This document shows, piece after piece, positions 44,456 through 51,688 of a DNA stretch of 60,438 nt. This stretch comes from Paludibacteraceae bacterium (lineage in GTDB: Bacteria; Bacteroidota; Bacteroidia; Bacteroidales; Paludibacteraceae). The DNA lies in assembly GCA_017454915.1 (NCBI GenBank), contig JAFTCC010000059.1, positions 1-60,438 on the forward strand, given 5' to 3'. The notes beneath the pieces are model-generated. The model was not told the origin of the DNA. It made no database searches and saw only the letters and a program-made list of their open reading frames with translations. The translations under genes were made by a program, and so were the position numbers. Numbering within the stretch: the first letter of the stretch is position 1; each line of letters opens with the position of its first letter.

Positions 44456-45268
44456 ATGAAAAAACTATTTGCATTGTTTGCTCTGGTTGCGCTTGTTAAC
44501 TATGGCGCACCCGTGAGCATTGCTGCTCAAGAAGCAGAAGCCGCAGCTCCCGCAGCTGAAGAACAAGTGTCTGAAGCCAACGACGAAGGCCTTGTAGCCG
44601 AAAGCGCCGAAGAGGCTCCCGCAGCCGAAGAACAAGGTATGCACAAAGCCCTCAAGCAGAAATTCATCGAGGGTGGTGCTTTCTTCATGGCACTCGTTGC
44701 CCTTGCGCTTATCCTTGGTCTTGCCGTTTGCATTGAGCGCATTCTTTACCTCTCACTCTCAAAAACTAACACAAAGGCTTTGCTCGCCAACGTTGAGGCA
44801 GCTCTTAATGAAGGCGGTGTTGAAAAAGCACTCGAGGTATGCCGCAACACACGCGGTCCGGTAGCATCCATCTTCTACCAGGGTTTGAGCCGCTACGACG
44901 AAGGACTTGACGTGGTTGAAAAAACTGTATCATCATACGGTGGCGTTCAACTCGGACAACTTGAGAAAAACCTTTCGTGGATCACACTCTTCATCTCAAT
45001 TGCTCCTTCTCTCGGATTTATGGGAACGGTTATTGGTATGATCGAGGCGTTCGACAAAATCCAACAGGTTGGTGACATCAGCGCAACGGTTGTTGCCGGT
45101 GGTATCAAGGTTGCCCTTCTGACAACCCTGTGGGGTCTTATCGTTGCCATCGTTCTCCAATTGTTCTACAACTACATTCTTTCGCAGATTGAGGCTCTCG
45201 TTAACGAAATGGAAGACGCTTCAATCAGCCTGCTCGACATTGTAACCGAATACAACAAGAAAGCTTAA
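44456..45268 (+). CDS. exbB: ExbB/TolQ/MotA-family proton channel protein
   Basis: Inner-membrane proton-channel scaffold that energises TonB. The ATG at 44456 (MKKLFALFALVALVNYG) is preferred over the TTG-initiated upstream extension. The resulting 270 residues contain a signal-peptide-like helix, an Ala/Glu-rich spacer (AEAAAPAAEEQVSEANDEG), the first channel helix (FFMALVALALILGLAVCIERI), and the conserved MotA/TolQ/ExbB core. That core includes LSWITLFISIAPSLGFMGTVIGMIEAF and the last helix VALLTTLWGLIVAIV. The acidic N-terminal extension is common in Bacteroidota ExbB. It is the first of four genes in the operon. Confidence 0.94.
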   Translation: MKKLFALFALVALVNYGAPVSIAAQEAEAAAPAAEEQVSEANDEGLVAESAEEAPAAEEQGMHKALKQKFIEGGAFFMALVALALILGLAVCIERILYLSLSKTNTKALLANVEAALNEGGVEKALEVCRNTRGPVASIFYQGLSRYDEGLDVVEKTVSSYGGVQLGQLEKNLSWITLFISIAPSLGFMGTVIGMIEAFDKIQQVGDISATVVAGGIKVALLTTLWGLIVAIVLQLFYNYILSQIEALVNEMEDASISLLDIVTEYNKKA

Positions 45269-45301
45269 TATCAACCTCCTAACCTCTAAACAAGGAAAAT
45301 A

Positions 45302-45769
45302 ATGGAAAAAGTGTCAAAATATGTAATGTACTGTCTTATGGCAGTTGCAGTAATCGCCTCCTTGATGTTCTTCCTTGGCGGCGATGCAGGCACGATAGAG
45401 GTGGGTGGCGACTCGCTGGGTGTACCAAAATTCACCGACACGTTTCTTAACGTGTGCTATGCCTTCACCGGCATCGCAGTTATTCTCACCTTCTGCGCAG
45501 TAATTTATTCATACGCTGCAAATGCCAAGAACGACCCCAAGGGCGCTTTGCTCTCACTCGTTCCAGTTGCATTGTTCGTGCTCCTCTTCGTGGTATGCTG
45601 GTTCCTCGGCGACCCGTCGGAAATGAAAATCATTGGATATGAGGGAACCGATAATGTAGGTTTCTGGGCTCAAGCCACAGACATGGTAATATACGGCATC
45701 TACTCGCTGCTCGTGATTACAGTGCTCTCAATACTGTGCGGCGCTATCTATGGCGCACTGAAAAAATAA
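45302..45769 (+). CDS. Small membrane protein of the exb operon
   Basis: 155 residues with four predicted helices: VMYCLMAVAVIASLMFFLGG, TFLNVCYAFTGIAVILTFCAVIYS, LLSLVPVALFVLLFVVCWFLG and MVIYGIYSLLVITVLSILCG. Short Gly- and Asp-rich loops lie between. I do not recognise a characterised family, although genes like this are found between exbB and exbD in Bacteroidota. Position, direction and tight spacing (33 bp after exbB, 21 bp before exbD) imply a role in assembling or regulating the TonB-energising complex. No catalytic motif is visible. Confidence 0.75.
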   Translation: MEKVSKYVMYCLMAVAVIASLMFFLGGDAGTIEVGGDSLGVPKFTDTFLNVCYAFTGIAVILTFCAVIYSYAANAKNDPKGALLSLVPVALFVLLFVVCWFLGDPSEMKIIGYEGTDNVGFWAQATDMVIYGIYSLLVITVLSILCGAIYGALKK

Positions 45770-45790
45770 ACGAATAAAAAATTCTTAACA

Positions 45791-46390
45791 ATGGCCGAAA
45801 GAAAGAAACGTAAAATGCAGGAGATTAACGCCAGTTCAATGGCCGACATCTCATTCCTGCTGCTGATATTCTTCTTGGTGACCACCTCTATGGACGTCTC
45901 ACAAGGTCTCTCGCGCCGCCTCCCGCCCCCTCTTCCTCCTGACGCTCAGCATCAGAAGAACGAGATTAAGGAACGAAACATATTCATCGTCAAAATTAAC
46001 AGCCAGAATGAGCTTCTCGTTCAAGGCCAGATGATGGACGTGTCGCAGTTGCGCGCCAAAGCCAAGGAGTTTATCAAGAACCCGAATAACGACGCCAACC
46101 TGCCAGAACTCGTTACTGAAGAAGTTCCGCTGCTCGGGCAGATGACTTTCACCAAGGATCACGTAATCTCGGTCCAGAACGACGTTGACACGCAATATCA
46201 GGCTTATGTGCTCGTGCAGAACGAGCTCGTGGCTGCCTACAACGAGTTGCGTAACGAACTGTCGATGGAACGTTTTGGAAAACGCTACGAAGACCTTGAA
46301 GAGGACGAGCAGAAAGCCGTGCAGAAGGTGTATCCGCAGAAGATTTCAGAAGCCGAACCTAAAAACTACGGAGGGAAAAAGAATGGCTAA
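45791..46390 (+). CDS. exbD: ExbD/TolR-family protein, first copy
   Basis: 199 residues. A short basic cytosolic N-terminus (ERKKRKMQEINASSM) precedes the single membrane helix ADISFLLLIFFLVTTSMD, which carries the proton-conducting Asp near its start. The periplasmic part contains the family pattern NIFIVKINSQNELLVQG and MMDVSQLRAKA, and then an unusual extension with TQYQAYVLVQNELVAAYNELRNE, an interaction helix typical of the Bacteroidota version. The C-terminal 60 residues are highly charged. The stop overlaps the second exbD by 8 bp. Confidence 0.93.
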   Translation: MAERKKRKMQEINASSMADISFLLLIFFLVTTSMDVSQGLSRRLPPPLPPDAQHQKNEIKERNIFIVKINSQNELLVQGQMMDVSQLRAKAKEFIKNPNNDANLPELVTEEVPLLGQMTFTKDHVISVQNDVDTQYQAYVLVQNELVAAYNELRNELSMERFGKRYEDLEEDEQKAVQKVYPQKISEAEPKNYGGKKNG

Positions 46391-46853
46391 AATACGTCGC
46401 GGCGGCAAAAAAGAAATGCCCGCCATCAACACATCATCATTGCCTGACATCATCTTTATGTTGCTGTTCTTCTTCATGACAGTAACATCGATGAAAGAGG
46501 TAACCTACAAGGTGACAATCCATCCCCCCGAGGCAACAGAACTGCAGAAACTCGAGAAGAAGTCGCTTACGCGCTACGTTTATGTAGGCACACCGACCGA
46601 GGAGTTCCGCAAACAGTTCGGTTCGGAAACCCGCCTGCAACTTGACGACGCCTTTGCTGACGTGTCGCAGATTGAGGATTATGTAGTCCGCGAACGTTCA
46701 GCTATGGACGAGGACGAGCAGAACCTCATGACCATCAGCATCAAGGCAGACAAGGACACCCGCATGGGTATCATTGGCGATATCAAGCAGGCACTGCGCC
46801 GCGCATACGCGCTTAAAATCAGTTATGCCGCAGTGCAGCGCACATCCTACTAA
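46383..46853 (+). CDS. exbD: ExbD/TolR-family protein, second copy
   Basis: 156 residues starting at the ATG at 46383, which overlaps the previous stop by 8 bp and so is probably translationally coupled. A longer frame begins at 46185 but runs through exbD coding sequence in another frame, so I reject it. The cytosolic start KIRRGGKKEMPAINTSSLPD leads into the membrane helix IIFMLLFFFMTVTSM, with the conserved Asp just before it. The periplasmic domain includes VTYKVTIHPPEAT and the terminal KQALRRAYALKISYAAV. Two unequal ExbD copies suggest a heteromeric energiser complex, as seen in other Bacteroidota. Confidence 0.92.
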   Translation: MAKIRRGGKKEMPAINTSSLPDIIFMLLFFFMTVTSMKEVTYKVTIHPPEATELQKLEKKSLTRYVYVGTPTEEFRKQFGSETRLQLDDAFADVSQIEDYVVRERSAMDEDEQNLMTISIKADKDTRMGIIGDIKQALRRAYALKISYAAVQRTSY

Positions 46854-46876
46854 ACATTGTTTGTCATAATACAAAA

Positions 46877-46915
46877 TTCAACCCCCGATGTTTTTGCATC
46901 GGGGGTTGAATTTTT
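46877..46915 (+). terminator. Intrinsic terminator of the exb operon
   Basis: A 14-bp perfect stem TTCAACCCCCGATG (46877-46890) / CATCGGGGGTTGAA (46897-46910) with a 6-nt loop, then TTTTT. It follows the last stop by 23 bp. Confidence 0.92.
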
Positions 46916-47466
46916 ACGTGCCGACTTAGGTTGTCATTGTTTCATTATAGTAAGTCGTTTTATGTTAACTTTTGTCATACTCTGTCATGATTTCTCGAAA
47001 GATAACCTCAAATATGCGTATATACAAAAATAGCGAGATTTCATGCAGTCACGCTCTTGAAGGCTCTTAGCTTGCCCATAAATACCATGAAAACATTGAA
47101 ATCTCACGCCAGATATGGTTGCATCAACCACCAATGATTGGTGAGATACCACATACCTAAGTGGACATTCACTGATTCTGTTTGCGGTATTTATTTGGAA
47201 TGTTGCATGATTTCAAGATGCGCAAACAGCGTCAATAAACGCCATTTCTTATGTCATGTCAGAACACTGTTCCGACAATGCAGGTGTACTCATTTTTTTG
47301 TAATGACAATAGCAATTATTATTTTCTCGTTGTTGTTGCGGTGTGTTTTGATAATGCGATATCGTTATAACATAAGTGTGCGCAAAAAAACAGCGCGGCT
47401 CGAATTTGGGTCCGATTCCGCGCCTACAGAAGTTATTTTTTGCTGTTGTTGCCTGTAAGAAATATG
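46916..47466. other. Intergenic region without a recognised gene
   Basis: 551 bp between the exb terminator and the 3' end of the leftward barrel gene. It has a few short self-complementary pieces (GGTTG-CAT-CAACC near 47116, and AGATTTCA near 47036 against TGAAATCT near 47097). A plus-strand open frame of about 106 codons at 47138-47458 is Cys-rich and without promoter or homology signs. It may be a decayed element, but nothing supports a call. Confidence 0.3.
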
Positions 47467-48429
47467 TTACCATTCTTTCTTGTCGCAGTGGATGCATGGT
47501 CCTTTGTGCGGCAATTGGAATAGCATGGTGAATTTTAGTCCGACCAGCAGGTTATTGACTTTTGCGTTGTCCGCGCGCAGAGTCTCAAACGTGTGGTTCA
47601 TAGTTATGAGTTCGTTGATGTCAAGATTTGGTTCCTCTTGATACCTTTTCATGAAGTCTTCAGATATGCTCAATTCTGGTTTGGTGTTGTTGCGGTGAAG
47701 GTTGAGCAGTCCGTAGTCGGCAAATAGAGCCACGCGATAGCGAATTTTGCTGTCCTGTCTTGTTAAACTGAATCCTGTTTCTCTTGTTGACCGCTTGCCA
47801 AATTGCCATCCTAATTCGAGCGAAACAGCCGCGCTATGGTTGAGTGTGGTGGTGCTGTTGGTGGTGAAGTGTTTGTGGTCAAAGAATGCGTGGTTATACA
47901 TGTCGGCGAAGTCATCAATAAACTGCGGGTATGTGCCCGTTGTTGTGATGTCCGCATTGATTTTGGTTTTTGTGCTCATGCTTAAGCGGAATTTACCACC
48001 GGCGAGGAAATAGAAGTTGCCGAATTGTCCGCCAAGCATAATTTGTAGTGGCAAATAGTGGGTCGTGAGCCTGTCAACGCGGTTGTCCACGTTATAGTTG
48101 TAAATAAGCGCGTCACCCTCACTGTCGTAAACAGGATTGCTGCGTGTGCCTTGATGATGGCTGAAGTTAGGTACAGAAAGACCCACGTTCTGATAAGTGT
48201 AACCTATGCCGAGGTTAAACAGCAAATGCCCATGCTGAAGTTCATATGTGAACCCTATTTCTCCGACTCCGCCAATTTCGTTATGCACGTCTTTGATGTC
48301 ATGTAGCATGGTGGAATATGCGCCGGCAACCCAAAAACCTACGAGATTATCAACCGCATACGAAGCACGTGGACTCATAATCCACGCTAACAGCGATAAC
48401 AATAGAATTTTGACCTTAAAACTTTTCAT
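47467..48429 (-). CDS. Outer-membrane beta-barrel protein
   Basis: 320 residues with signal peptide (about 1-25, ending PRASYA). The mature part consists of alternating aromatic strands: VGEIGFTYELQHGHLLFNLGIGYTY, PLQIMLGGQFGNFYFLAGGKFRL, VSLELGWQFGK, YRVALFADYGLLNL and NNLLVGLKFTMLFQLP. Some of these strand blocks resemble the barrel part of the OmpA protein at 15217 (YSIAVFADLGVLF compared with YRVALFADYGLLN), but the peptidoglycan domain is absent. The C-terminus (GPCIHCDKKEW) has a CxxC pair, unusual for a barrel. A minus-strand TAACTTTG (plus 48513-48520) is the likely promoter. Ligand or partner unknown. Confidence 0.75.
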   Translation of the reverse strand: MKSFKVKILLLSLLAWIMSPRASYAVDNLVGFWVAGAYSTMLHDIKDVHNEIGGVGEIGFTYELQHGHLLFNLGIGYTYQNVGLSVPNFSHHQGTRSNPVYDSEGDALIYNYNVDNRVDRLTTHYLPLQIMLGGQFGNFYFLAGGKFRLSMSTKTKINADITTTGTYPQFIDDFADMYNHAFFDHKHFTTNSTTTLNHSAAVSLELGWQFGKRSTRETGFSLTRQDSKIRYRVALFADYGLLNLHRNNTKPELSISEDFMKRYQEEPNLDINELITMNHTFETLRADNAKVNNLLVGLKFTMLFQLPHKGPCIHCDKKEW

Positions 48430-48512
48430 ATATGAAGGCGAGCGGAGCCTTATTTTACTTTTTAACTTTTCTGCAAAGTACGGAATATACGTAATGCGCT
48501 AACTCTGCATTG

Positions 48513-48520
48513 CAAAGTTA
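48513..48520 (-). promoter_or_regulatory. -7 promoter box of the barrel gene
   Basis: Minus-strand TAACTTTG, predicted start near 48506, leader about 77 nt. No good -33 match. Confidence 0.4.
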
Positions 48521-48561
48521 AACATTTTTTTCCAAAAAACTGAAATATGACTAATTTTTCT

Positions 48562-48569
48562 TAACTTTG
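48562..48569 (+). promoter_or_regulatory. -7 promoter box of sufB
   Basis: TAACTTTG, only 10 bp before the sufB ATG, so the transcript would be almost leaderless. No -33 TTTG at the right spacing. Confidence 0.45.
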
Positions 48570-48579
48570 TACTCAAATT

Positions 48580-50013
48580 ATGGACGATATTCTACAAAAT
48601 ATCACTGAAAGTGAGTACAAATACGGTTTTACGACCGATATTGAGACCGATATAATTGCTCGGGGGCTCAATGAGGATGTTGTTCGCGCTATTTCGGAAA
48701 AGAAAAAAGAGCCGGCTTGGCTATTAGAATTTCGTTTGAAAGCATTCCGCAAGTGGCGTACGATGAGTATGCCGCGTTGGGCTCATCTTGAGATACCCGA
48801 AATAGATTTTCAGTCCATATCCTACTATGCCGCACCACGCAGTAAGACTGATGGCGCTGACGGAGAGATAGACCCCGAACTGATGAAGACTTTCGACAAG
48901 TTGGGCATACCGCTTGAGGAGCGTAGGGCATTGGCGGGTATGGCTGTTGATGCAGTGATGGACAGCACGTCGGTAAAGACCACCTTTCGTGAGACATTGG
49001 CAAAAAAAGGGATTATTTTTTGCCCTATAAGCGAGGCAGTGCAGCAGTATCCCGAGCTTGTGCGCAAGTATTTGGGGTCTGTGGTTCCTGCCGGCGACAA
49101 CTTTTTTGCGGCATTGAACAGCGCAGTGTTTTCTGACGGCTCGTTTGTCTATATCCCCCGCGGCGTGCGTTGCCCTATGGAATTGAGCACTTATTTCCGC
49201 ATAAATGCCATGGGCACTGGTCAGTTTGAGCGAACTCTGATTGTGGCTGACGAGGGTGCTTACGTGTCGTATCTTGAGGGTTGCACGGCCCCCATGCGCG
49301 ACGAGAACCAATTGCATGCGGCGATAGTGGAAATCGTGGTGATGAAAGACGCCGAAGTAAAGTACAGCACAGTTCAGAACTGGTATCCGGGCGACAAGGA
49401 CGGAAAGGGCGGAATATATAATTTTGTTACTAAACGCGGTCTTTGTGCAGGCGAAAATGCGCGGTTAAGCTGGACACAGGTTGAAACGGGCTCAGCCATC
49501 ACTTGGAAGTACCCGTCGTGCGTACTGCGGGGTGATAACAGCAGCGCGGAGTTTTATTCAGTAGCCGTGACCAACAACCACCAGCAGGCTGATACCGGCA
49601 CCAAGATGATACACCTTGGCAATCACACCCGCAGCCGCATTGTGAGCAAAGGCATATCGTCCGGCGTTAGCCAAAACTCCTATCGTGGACTTGTGCGTGT
49701 CGCCAAGAACGCCAGCGGGTGCCGCAATTACTCGCAGTGCGACTCTTTGCTGCTCACCGACAAGTGCGGTGCGCACACCTTCCCCGACATGCAAATTGCC
49801 AACCCGACGGCCGTCGTGGAACATGAGGCGACCACATCTAAAATCTCCGAAGACCAACTATTCTACTGCATGCAGCGTGGCATAAGTCAGGAGGATGCCG
49901 TAGGGCTGATTGTGAACGGATATGCCAAAGAGGTGCTGCAAAAACTGCCTATGGAGTTTGCCGTAGAAGCCCAGAAACTGTTGCAAGTCAGTCTTGAAGG
50001 TTCGGTTGGATAA
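48580..50013 (+). CDS. sufB: Fe-S cluster assembly scaffold SufB
   Basis: Scaffold subunit of the SufBCD machine that builds iron-sulfur clusters. The 477-residue length is typical of SufB. Conserved blocks include [23 protein letters not shown]-type [65 protein letters not shown] and GVSQNSYRG. The cluster-linked cysteine region [13 protein letters not shown] is present, and the C-terminal helical stretch [18 protein letters not shown] closes it. In Bacteroidota sufB is normally followed by sufC and sufD, but here a HIT-family gene follows 27 bp later and neither sufC, sufD nor sufS is in the window. Confidence 0.95.
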   Translation: MDDILQNITESEYKYGFTTDIETDIIARGLNEDVVRAISEKKKEPAWLLEFRLKAFRKWRTMSMPRWAHLEIPEIDFQSISYYAAPRSKTDGADGEIDPELMKTFDKLGIPLEERRALAGMAVDAVMDSTSVKTTFRETLAKKGIIFCPISEAVQQYPELVRKYLGSVVPAGDNFFAALNSAVFSDGSFVYIPRGVRCPMELSTYFRINAMGTGQFERTLIVADEGAYVSYLEGCTAPMRDENQLHAAIVEIVVMKDAEVKYSTVQNWYPGDKDGKGGIYNFVTKRGLCAGENARLSWTQVETGSAITWKYPSCVLRGDNSSAEFYSVAVTNNHQQADTGTKMIHLGNHTRSRIVSKGISSGVSQNSYRGLVRVAKNASGCRNYSQCDSLLLTDKCGAHTFPDMQIANPTAVVEHEATTSKISEDQLFYCMQRGISQEDAVGLIVNGYAKEVLQKLPMEFAVEAQKLLQVSLEGSVG

Positions 50014-50040
50014 TACATTAACTTATAACTTAAATACAAA

Positions 50041-50460
50041 ATGAACTTCGACAATTCAACATGCCTGTATTGTCAGCACACGACTGACAATCTCATGATT
50101 AAAATCTGCGATCTTGGTGTTTCAACTCTGTTCTTGTTTCGTGAGCAGACCTACCGCGGACGTTGCCTTGTGGCTTACAAGGACCATGTTAATGAGTTTC
50201 ACGACCTGCCGCGTTCCGAGATGCACGCCCTGATGGATGATGTGGCTCGAGTGACCAAGGCTATGAAAGAAGCCCTCAACGCAGAGAAAATCAACATAGG
50301 GGCTTATGCTGACAAACTTGCGCACGTTCATTTCCACCTTGTGCCCAAATATGTTGATGGTCCTGATTATGGCGGAACTTTCACTATGAACCCGCAGAAG
50401 ACGTATCTCATCGATGAGGAATACAATGCTTTGATAGAGTCAATAAAAAAGCGCCTTTGA
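50041..50460 (+). CDS. HIT-family nucleotide hydrolase/transferase-like protein
   Basis: 139 residues. The histidine triad is HVHFHLVPK near residues 100-108, preceded by the family blocks LYCQHT, GRCLVAYKDHVNEFHDLP and ARVTKAMKEALNAEKINIGAYAD. The early CxxC-like C-L-Y-C matches zinc-binding HIT variants. Family members act on nucleoside phosphoramidates or dinucleoside polyphosphates; the substrate is not evident here. It follows sufB after 27 bp and precedes the DUF3127 gene by 43 bp, so the three are probably co-transcribed. Functional reason for the grouping is not known. Confidence 0.9.
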   Translation: MNFDNSTCLYCQHTTDNLMIKICDLGVSTLFLFREQTYRGRCLVAYKDHVNEFHDLPRSEMHALMDDVARVTKAMKEALNAEKINIGAYADKLAHVHFHLVPKYVDGPDYGGTFTMNPQKTYLIDEEYNALIESIKKRL

Positions 50461-50503
50461 GGTTTACTATATATAGAGCAAATAATTAAAAAAGTAATAT
50501 ACA

Positions 50504-50920
50504 ATGGAAATTCAAGGAAAGATTATTATGAAGCTCCCTCTTCAGGAGGGCACTTCCAAGGCTGGAAACCCGTGGAAAAAGCAGGAATATGTGCTTGAAA
50601 CTTTTGGCAATTATCCGCGCAAAGTCAAATTTGATTTTTTTGGCGAACGTGTTGACCAGTATCAGCTGAACGAAGGTGAAGATGTAACGGTTAGTTTTGA
50701 TTTGGAGAGTCGTGAGTTCAACGGCCGCTGGTACACTGATGTCCGCGCCTTTTCTTGCCAGAAAGGTGTAGCCCCTGCTGCTCCCGCCGCTCCATCTCCC
50801 GCTGCCCCTGTGGCTCCTGCTGCCGCTGCGCAACCTGCGGTTACGGCTCCACAGCCCCTACAGCCTTCTGCCCCTGCAAATTTTGAAGATGAAGGAGAAA
50901 ATTCTGACCTGCCGTTCTAA
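50504..50920 (+). CDS. DUF3127 protein with SSB-like acidic tail
   Basis: 138 residues. The first 85 match the Bacteroidota DUF3127 domain, an OB-fold-like module: MEIQGKIIMKLPLQEGTSKAGNPWKKQEYVLETFG, then FDFFGERVDQYQLNEGEDVTVSFDLESREFNGRWYTDVRA. A low-complexity Ala/Pro-rich linker spans about 86-125. The terminal NFEDEGENSDLPF is an acidic tail ending in Leu-Pro-Phe, close to the DDDIPF tip through which single-stranded-DNA-binding protein recruits repair partners. This combination suggests a small SSB-like or nucleic-acid-interacting protein (inference). Bacteroidota encode a separate true SSB elsewhere. Last gene of the sufB group. Confidence 0.8.
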   Translation: MEIQGKIIMKLPLQEGTSKAGNPWKKQEYVLETFGNYPRKVKFDFFGERVDQYQLNEGEDVTVSFDLESREFNGRWYTDVRAFSCQKGVAPAAPAAPSPAAPVAPAAAAQPAVTAPQPLQPSAPANFEDEGENSDLPF

Positions 50921-50942
50921 TAAACGCGTGCAGTAAAGTCTT

Positions 50943-50978
50943 TTAACCCAAATCAGTCAGCAGGCTGATTTGGGTTAA
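50943..50978. terminator. Perfect 14-bp hairpin after the DUF3127 gene
   Basis: TTAACCCAAATCAG (50943-50956) pairs perfectly with CTGATTTGGGTTAA (50965-50978) across an 8-nt loop. It is positioned like a terminator but has only a weak T tract. Its arm shares CCCAAATCRGTCA with the palindrome at 24202 and the aroB leader. Confidence 0.55.
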
Positions 50979-51022
50979 TTCTATGCCAACCCTGTTGTTG
51001 TAGTGCTTCGCAGTAATAACGT

Positions 51023-51057
51023 AAGTCCGCTCCGAACCATCAGTTCGGGGCGGACTT
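51023..51057. terminator. Hairpin between convergent genes
   Basis: AAGTCCGCTCCGAAC (51023-51037) pairs with GTTCGGGGCGGACTT (51043-51057) with one mismatched position, 5-nt loop, then AATGTTTT. Possibly a bidirectional terminator between the DUF3127 and cytidylyltransferase genes. The rest of 50979-51202 shows nothing recognisable. Confidence 0.45.
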
Positions 51058-51202
51058 AATGTTTTGCGTCTGGTTATTTGAGCGGGGTAATCCCCACAGA
51101 TAGGTCCAACAGAATCTAATCTGTTCTTAGACCGAACACAGGTTCAGACGGGTAAAATTCAGTCGAAGACTAAATTGTAATTACTTACGTTGCTTACGAA
51201 AC

Positions 51203-51664
51203 TTATTTTTTAGGTGCGATGTCGGGGTTGGGCTGGTGGTCTATGCGGTTTTTTAAGTCCTCATATTTATCAACGATTTCCTGTTTGATGCTCGTTGTGG
51301 TAACCCCTGCACCGTATGGGAAATAGAACACTGTAACGCCCAGGTCACGCAGGTAGTCGTATTTGCCTTCCCAATCGTCTCCAACCACAAAGACGTCGAT
51401 ATTGAGTTTTTTGACCAGTTCTGTGTGGTCAAGGCTCCTCTGTGGAATCACTATGTCAGGATATTTGAGGGCTTTGATGATGGCTTGCCGTTCCTCAAAA
51501 GGTATGATAGGCGGCCTTTTGTAGCTGCATACTAATTCGTCGGTGCTGACTCCGACAATAAGTGTGTCGCCTAATCCGCGCGCATATTCTATCATTTTGA
51601 GGTGGTTACTGTGGAACATATCGAATGTCCCGCTTGTGTAAACTACTATTTTGCCGTTGTACAT
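51203..51664 (-). CDS. Glycerol-3-phosphate cytidylyltransferase-like nucleotidyltransferase
   Basis: 153 residues of the cytidylyltransferase fold. The HxGH-type motif appears as HSNHLKMIEYARGLG, with a preceding TSGTFDMF. VGVSTDELV and RSLDHTELVKKLNIDVFVVGDDW follow. The second nucleotide motif RTEGISTT is here GVTTTSIK. The arrangement is that of TagD-type glycerol-3-phosphate cytidylyltransferases, which make CDP-glycerol. Other CDP-polyol or ADP-heptose-type substrates cannot be excluded. It lies 24 bp downstream of the second T9SS cargo and reads the same way, so they are probably co-transcribed. No glycerolphosphotransferase is nearby. Confidence 0.85.
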   Translation of the reverse strand: MYNGKIVVYTSGTFDMFHSNHLKMIEYARGLGDTLIVGVSTDELVCSYKRPPIIPFEERQAIIKALKYPDIVIPQRSLDHTELVKKLNIDVFVVGDDWEGKYDYLRDLGVTVFYFPYGAGVTTTSIKQEIVDKYEDLKNRIDHQPNPDIAPKK

Positions 51665-51688
51665 GGTCGTTATGGGTTAATGAGTTTG

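Noticed and set aside
46185..46382. Upstream extension of the second exbD by 66 codons.
   Set aside because: It runs through the end of the first exbD in another frame. The ATG at 46383 gives the normal ExbD N-terminus.
47138..47458. 106-codon plus-strand open frame between the exb operon and the barrel gene.
   Set aside because: Cys-rich, no promoter box, no recognisable domain, and partly overlapped by an equally poor minus-strand frame.
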